Source of the DNA: Colimorpha sp045639845
Lineage (GTDB): Bacteria; Bacteroidota; Bacteroidia; Bacteroidales; P3
NCBI GenBank assembly: GCA_045639845.1
Contig: JAZUDW010000094.1
Location: 1-26,321, forward strand
Direction: 5' to 3'
DNA: 26,321 nucleotides
The notes under the pieces are model-generated. The model saw only the letters and a list, made by a program, of their open reading frames with translations. It ran no database searches and had not been told where the DNA came from. Position 1 is the first letter of the stretch. Each line of letters opens with the position of its first letter. This document shows, in pieces, positions 22,093 to 26,321 of this stretch. The translations under genes and the position numbers were made by a program.

Positions 22093-24693
22093 TTAATCAT
22101 TACTGTTCTCGTCAGTGTTAGAATCGTCGGTACCAGTTTCGTCGGAATCTATGTCAGTCTGAATGTCCTCGATCACTTGCTCATTGGGAACAATGGTTTC
22201 ATCAGTTTCAGCCCTATCCATTGTTGACTCTTCGCTCTCATCCGGCAATGGTTCGGCATCCACCTTGGTGATTGACGCGATTGTGTCTTTGCCACGAAGG
22301 TTGATAAGTTTAACACCCTGAGTATTTCGTCCCAACACACGCAGTTCGGCCACACCCATACGGATAGCCACACCAGAACGGTTGATGATCATCAGATCAT
22401 TGTTGTCGTTCACATTGGTCACAGCCACCAGTTTACCTGTCTTTTCTGTAATCTGAAGTGTCTTCACCCCCTTGCCACCGCGGTGGGTAACGCGATAATC
22501 GTCCAGCCCAGAGCGTTTGCCGTAGCCGTTTTCGGATACAACCATGATCGTATCGTCAGGATTATCGATACAAAGCATACTAACCACGTAGTCGTCTTTG
22601 TCTTCAATAGTCACACCTTTTACACCTGAAGCGTTACGTCCCATTGCACGGAACTCCTCTTCGTTGCAACGCACTACTTTGCCACCCTTTTTGGCAATAA
22701 GCAGTTCCGAGGTACCTGTAGTGAGACGAGCTTCAAGCAGTTCGTCATCTTCACGGATATTGATAGCAATGATACCGTTGGCACGAGGACGAGAGTATGC
22801 CTCGAGCGAAGTTTTCTTTACGATACCTTGCTTGGTACAAAGCACGATATAATGATTGTTGATATAATCCTCTTCCTTAAGCGAAGTTACATTGACGTAT
22901 GCCTTTACTTTGTCGTCGGGTTCAATGTTGATTAGATTGAGGATGGCACGTCCCTTCGTGTTCTTCTCGCCTTCGGGAATATCGAAAGCTCGCATCCAGT
23001 AGCAGCGGCCTTTCTCAGTAAACAAGAGAATATAATTGTGGTTGGTAGCCATAAAGATATGCTCCACAAAATCTTCGCTACGCAGCGAGCTGCCTTTCGA
23101 GCCTACGCCACCACGCGTCTGTGCACGATATTCGGAGAGTAGCGTTCGCTTAATATAGCCCATATGGCTGATGGTAATCACCACTTTGGAATCTGGGATC
23201 ATATCCTCGATACGGAAGTTGCCACCTTTGTAGTTGATTTCCGTGCGACGGTCATCGCCATATTTGTCGCGAATTTCTATCAGTTCATTCTTAATTACAC
23301 CCATCAACACATTATGATCGCCAAGAATCTCTTTGCAATGCTCTATGAACGCCATCTTTTCATCATATTCATCTTGCAGTTTCTGGCGTTCCATGCCGGC
23401 GAGCTGACGCAGACGCATCTCCACAATAGCACGAGCTTGCAGCTCCGAAAAACCATACTGGTCCATCAAGCCTTGACGAGCGATATCTACCGTTTGTGAA
23501 CCACGAATAAGGGCGATGATTTCGTCGATAATATCGAGGGCTTTGAGCAAACCTTGGAGTATGTGGGCACGTTTTTCGGCTTCCTCCATCTCGAAACGGG
23601 TACGACGAGTCACCACTTCGATACGATGGTCCACAAAGTTTTCGATAAGTTGTTTCAGATTGAGCAGCATGGGACGGCCTTTTACCAAGGCGATGTTGTT
23701 TACTGCAAAGCTCGACTGGAGTTCAGAGTACTGGAACAGCTTGTTGAGGATCACATTGGGTACCACGTCGTGACGCAGATAATAAACCACTCGGATACCG
23801 TCTTTGTCGCTCTCGTCGCGAATATCGGTGATGCCCTCAATCTTCTTATCGTTGACAAGTTGAGCCTGCTTTTTGATCATTTCGGCCTTGTTCACATTGT
23901 AGGGTACAGAATGTGCCACGATCATATTACGGCCTTTGTTGTCGGTCTCGATAGATGTGTCTGCACGTAGTATCACGGAGCCACGCCCCGTCATATAAGC
24001 ATCACGCACACCGTTGTAGCCATAGATAATGCCTCCCAGCGGGAAATCGGGAGCCTTTACATACTGCATTAGTTCTTCGATAGTAATAGCGTTGTTGTCG
24101 ATGTAAGCCACGCATCCATCCATCACCTCGCGGAGGTTGTGGGTTGGCATATTGGTAGCCATGCCTACGGCAATACCATTTGAACCGTTGATAAGTAGAT
24201 TGGGTATCTTGGCTGGAAGAACAGTTGGTTCTTCGCCCTCATTATCGTAAGTAGGCATCATATCCACAGTGTTCTTGTCGATATCTGCCATCATCTCATT
24301 GGCTATCTGTTTTAGACGAGCCTCGGTGTAACGCATAGCTGCAGCGCCGTCACCATCGATAGAGCCAAAGTTTCCTTGGCCATCAACTAGCGGATAACGC
24401 ATAGCCCAATCCTGAGCCAAACGAACTAGCGCACCATATACCGACGAGTCTCCGTGGGGATGGTACTTTCCTAGCACATCACCGACGATACGGGCCGATT
24501 TCTTAGTGGGAGTGTTGTAGAGAATTCCATTCTCATTCATTGAGAATAGTATTCGGCGGTGAACAGGTTTCAAACCGTCACGTACATCGGGAAGCGCACG
24601 GGCCACAATTACCGACATTGCATAGTCGATATAAGCGGTCTTCATCGTCGTCTCGATATCAACACGAGTAATTTTTTCGTTTTCCGATTGCAT
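22093..24693 (-). CDS. gyrA: DNA gyrase subunit A
   Basis: Breaks and rejoins DNA as part of the A2B2 gyrase that introduces negative supercoils. 866 residues. The breakage-reunion domain (about 8-500) opens with MKTAYIDYAMSVIVARALPDVRDGLKPVHRRIL. The catalytic tyrosine is Y122 in AAMRYTEARL. Residues 80-87 (HGDSSVYG) coincide with E. coli numbering, with Ser83 as in sensitive enzymes and Gly at position 87. The C-terminal beta-pinwheel (about 515-810) carries the GyrA-box equivalent QTRGGVGSKG, a variant of QRRGGKG, and repeated blades (ARLTTGTSELLIAKKGGKVV, THRGGKGVKTL). A long acidic tail (about 815-866, Asp/Glu/Thr/Ser) ends the protein. The length, box and tail support GyrA over ParC. 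The ATG at 24693 gives the normal start. Confidence 0.95.
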   Translation of the reverse strand: MQSENEKITRVDIETTMKTAYIDYAMSVIVARALPDVRDGLKPVHRRILFSMNENGILYNTPTKKSARIVGDVLGKYHPHGDSSVYGALVRLAQDWAMRYPLVDGQGNFGSIDGDGAAAMRYTEARLKQIANEMMADIDKNTVDMMPTYDNEGEEPTVLPAKIPNLLINGSNGIAVGMATNMPTHNLREVMDGCVAYIDNNAITIEELMQYVKAPDFPLGGIIYGYNGVRDAYMTGRGSVILRADTSIETDNKGRNMIVAHSVPYNVNKAEMIKKQAQLVNDKKIEGITDIRDESDKDGIRVVYYLRHDVVPNVILNKLFQYSELQSSFAVNNIALVKGRPMLLNLKQLIENFVDHRIEVVTRRTRFEMEEAEKRAHILQGLLKALDIIDEIIALIRGSQTVDIARQGLMDQYGFSELQARAIVEMRLRQLAGMERQKLQDEYDEKMAFIEHCKEILGDHNVLMGVIKNELIEIRDKYGDDRRTEINYKGGNFRIEDMIPDSKVVITISHMGYIKRTLLSEYRAQTRGGVGSKGSSLRSEDFVEHIFMATNHNYILLFTEKGRCYWMRAFDIPEGEKNTKGRAILNLINIEPDDKVKAYVNVTSLKEEDYINNHYIVLCTKQGIVKKTSLEAYSRPRANGIIAINIREDDELLEARLTTGTSELLIAKKGGKVVRCNEEEFRAMGRNASGVKGVTIEDKDDYVVSMLCIDNPDDTIMVVSENGYGKRSGLDDYRVTHRGGKGVKTLQITEKTGKLVAVTNVNDNNDLMIINRSGVAIRMGVAELRVLGRNTQGVKLINLRGKDTIASITKVDAEPLPDESEESTMDRAETDETIVPNEQVIEDIQTDIDSDETGTDDSNTDENSND

Positions 24694-24730
24694 ACTATAT
24701 TAGTTATTCTATTATTATCAAAACAATTAA

Positions 24731-24751
24731 CATATACCGTTTCAGTATATG
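24731..24751 (-). promoter_or_regulatory. Hairpin at the predicted 5' end of gyrA mRNA
   Basis: CATATAC and GTATATG (24731-24737, 24745-24751) form a perfect 7-bp inverted repeat around 7 bases. It begins about 8 bases after the -7 box, so it would be at or just inside the transcript 5' end. It could stabilise the mRNA or be an operator. Confidence 0.35.
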
Positions 24752-24758
24752 TAGAATA

Positions 24759-24788
24759 CAAAAATACAAAAAAAAGCGATATGTCAAT
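24759..24788 (-). promoter_or_regulatory. gyrA promoter
   Basis: On the minus strand ATTG (24788-24785), 18 bases, then TATTTTTG (24766-24759). The -7 box is a full match and the -33 box has one mismatch. The leader would be about 60 bases. Confidence 0.6.
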
Positions 24789-24920
24789 AAAATATTATTA
24801 TTGATACATTATATATTATTAAGAAATGTTGTCCATATACAAAGGTTCGTTTCTGTTGCAGTCTCCTTTGCTTGTAAAACTTGTCATGTGTGCAATAAAA
24901 TCGCATATTCATCGTTAAAA

Positions 24921-24936
24921 AATATAAATTTATATT
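24921..24936. promoter_or_regulatory. 16-bp AT-only palindrome before the CPBP gene
   Basis: AATATAAATTTATATT is a perfect palindrome 32 bases upstream of the CPBP ATG. No TAnnTTTG box is seen in the 200 bases before that gene, so this site may mark a different control region. In AT-rich DNA it may also be chance. Confidence 0.25.
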
Positions 24937-24968
24937 CACCACACAGATAATAAACAAATTATTTCTTT

Positions 24969-25859
24969 ATGAATCCACAGAAAAAAAGAAACCTCTTTCT
25001 CTTCATTGCCTTTACCATTGTGTTCCTTACAGCTCTCGTTTTCAAGGTAAGTGGGGCACAATACAATAGTGCAGTCGGAATGGCGATGGCCTCTTTCTGT
25101 ATGTTAGCGCCTATGATCTCCGTGATCATCGTACGGTTCATAACCCACGAACCTATTTTTAGATCCATAGGTTTATCATGGAAAATCAACCGTTGGTGGT
25201 TCATCGGATGGCTCATCGTCCCTATCTTAGCCCTGGTTGCCATGGGATTCAACATTATCATGCCAGGCTCTCAGTTCTCTAATGATACTCCCTTAGTGCA
25301 ACAAGCCCTAGTGCAGATGGCAGAAAGTGGTATTCGTACTAATGCCACAGGCCTGGTGGCAATCGCCCTCGTTAGCGGTCTTTTTGCTGGAGTCACCATC
25401 AATGCCTTGTTTGCTTTTGGAGAAGAGTGCGGATGGCGCGGTTTTCTTCTCGAGCAGATAAAGGATGAGTCTTTCCTAAAAGCCACTTTGCTTACCGGTG
25501 TTATATGGGGACTGTGGCATGCTCCCATCATTCTTTTGGGTCATAACTATCCCAATCATCCTGTTGCCGGTGTGGCCATGATGGTCTTGTTCTGTATTTC
25601 CTGTAGCCCAATAATTACCTATATCCGCATCAAATCTCGTTCGGTGATTACCGCTGCTATCTTCCACGGTACCTTGAATGCACTTTTAGGCCTCAGTATG
25701 CCCTTCTTGACAGCCTACAACGACCTCCTTGCAGGTATAGCAGGCCTAGGCTCTATAGCAGCCCTAGTACTCGCAGATATGGTCCTTTGGGTGTACGATC
25801 ACCGCATTAGCTGCGAACGTATTTTCACCACATCCGTGGCCCAGCATCTGGAACAATAA
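24969..25859 (+). CDS. CPBP-family (CAAX/ABI) intramembrane metalloprotease
   Basis: The 296-residue protein has about eight hydrophobic segments (for example 8-27, 38-60, 78-98, 128-150, 173-191, 198-222, 228-245, 255-280). The Abi/CPBP motifs are complete: motif 1 EECGWR (E152, E153, R157), motif 2 WGLWHAPI (H184), and motif 3 FHGTLNAL (H233, N237). These glutamates and histidines bind the catalytic zinc in the Rce1-type fold. Bacterial members process or modify membrane peptides, take part in bacteriocin self-immunity, or act as scaffolds; no peptide precursor gene is next to it, so the substrate is open. The ATG at 24969 follows AAATTATTTCTTT. It is transcribed away from gyrA and converges on topA. 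Confidence 0.92.
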   Translation: MNPQKKRNLFLFIAFTIVFLTALVFKVSGAQYNSAVGMAMASFCMLAPMISVIIVRFITHEPIFRSIGLSWKINRWWFIGWLIVPILALVAMGFNIIMPGSQFSNDTPLVQQALVQMAESGIRTNATGLVAIALVSGLFAGVTINALFAFGEECGWRGFLLEQIKDESFLKATLLTGVIWGLWHAPIILLGHNYPNHPVAGVAMMVLFCISCSPIITYIRIKSRSVITAAIFHGTLNALLGLSMPFLTAYNDLLAGIAGLGSIAALVLADMVLWVYDHRISCERIFTTSVAQHLEQ

Positions 25860-25933
25860 AGTATTCTTGATTGCACACCTATAAGCTCCTATAAAAGAAA
25901 TTAGCAGATGCCACGTGCATTTTAGTGAAAAAT

Positions 25934-25962
25934 AAAAAAGGAATCATCCAGTGGATGATTCC
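25934..25962 (-). terminator. Terminator of topA
   Basis: GGAATCATCC (25940-25949) and GGATGATTCC (25953-25962) form a perfect 10-bp stem with a 3-base loop; on the minus strand six T follow (25939-25934). A second short inverted repeat (TAGCC/GGCTA, 25968-25980) lies between it and the topA stop. Confidence 0.9.
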
Positions 25963-25987
25963 CTTTATAGCCTTTGGCTAGCCTTGA

Positions 25988-26321
25988 TTATTTCTTTTTT
26001 GAACGGCTCTTCTTTTCCTGCATGCTACGGATGAGACTTACAGCCTCTTCGAGTGTTATTTTGAGTGGGTCGTATTTGTCTTTGGGCAGACGGAAGTTCT
26101 CCGATTTATAAGTCAGATAAGGACCGTATTTACCGGTGTTGGTCACCACTTCTTCATTTTCATACTTGCCGAGCAAACGGGGGAAAAGAGCCTTGAGCCG
26201 TTCTTTTTCTTCATTCTGTTCAATTTTCTGTTTCACTAATTCTATGCAACGGCCCTCAGTAATAGTATAAGGATCGTCGGTCTTAGGCAGCGAGTAGAAT
26301 TTACCATCCACTCGTACATAG
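25988..26321 (-). CDS. topA: DNA topoisomerase I, C-terminal end (cut by the window)
   Basis: About 110 residues are visible and the frame stays open to the last base of the window, so the start is missing; the GTG at 26311 is an internal valine. The segment VVTNTGKYGPYLTY is the repeated C-terminal module of Bacteroidota-type TopA, where TGxYGPYL recurs, preceded by ITEGRCIELVKQK and followed by LPKDKYDPLKITLEEAVSLI. The protein ends in a lysine/arginine-rich tail (QEKKSRSKKK) that should contact DNA. TopA relaxes negative supercoils, counteracting the gyrase encoded nearby. No zinc-finger cysteines appear in the visible part. Assignment rests on the C-terminal module only. Confidence 0.85.
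   Translation of the reverse strand, partial: YVRVDGKFYSLPKTDDPYTITEGRCIELVKQKIEQNEEKERLKALFPRLLGKYENEEVVTNTGKYGPYLTYKSENFRLPKDKYDPLKITLEEAVSLIRSMQEKKSRSKKK

Noticed and set aside
26309..26311. GTG as the start of a 107-residue gene
   Set aside because: The frame continues to the window edge with YVRVDGKFY, which fits the interior of topA.

Overview
The window looks like chromosomal DNA of a Bacteroidota bacterium, most likely order Bacteroidales. Upstream of many genes lies the promoter pattern of that phylum (TTTG, about 19-20 bases, then TAnnTTTG), start sites are preceded by A-rich rather than Shine-Dalgarno sequence, and the gene families fit (DUF4140/DUF4139 protein, cytoplasmic BspA-type LRR protein, sigma factor of the ANSIKVQRAERDL type). 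I cannot name a genus. I see no insertion sequence, prophage, CRISPR array or resistance cassette.

Layout. 1-1245: 3' part of an unrecognised gene, then about 730 bases without a clear gene. 1980-2672: a cysteine-ladder LRR protein, convergent with tgt (2777-3907, minus), with a strong hairpin between them. 4019-7421: a tight plus-strand run of membrane glycosyltransferase, sigma-70 factor (overlapping the glycosyltransferase end by 17 bases), predicted outer-membrane barrel and GNAT acetyltransferase. 7617-7826: two identical tRNA-Arg(ACG) genes with their own promoter and terminator. 7984-10050: a FeoB-like transporter whose G domain is broken. 10255-11721: a secreted thioredoxin-fold protein without the CxxC cysteines. 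11783-14551: argS and an acyl-ACP thioesterase. 14905-15251 (minus): a small lipoprotein and tRNA-Glu(CTC). 15303-16149: a gene-poor stretch with 21-bp repeats, a 41-bp near-perfect palindrome and a coding-like relic. 16187-19448: dnaB, with a promoter so close to its ATG that the mRNA should be nearly leaderless, and a DUF4139 protein. 19492-20656: a second gene-poor stretch with another coding-like relic. 20722-24693 (minus): a secreted TPR protein and gyrA. 24969-25859: a CPBP-type membrane protease. 25988-26321 (minus): the C-terminal end of topA, cut by the window edge.

Most of the window is housekeeping: replication and topology (dnaB, gyrA, topA), translation (argS, three tRNAs, tgt), lipid release (thioesterase) and cell envelope. 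The items most worth a second look are the FeoB with a deleted and mutated GTPase site, the repeat/palindrome/relic region upstream of dnaB, the leaderless dnaB promoter, and two further families that have lost canonical residues (Tgt zinc cysteines, thioredoxin CxxC).
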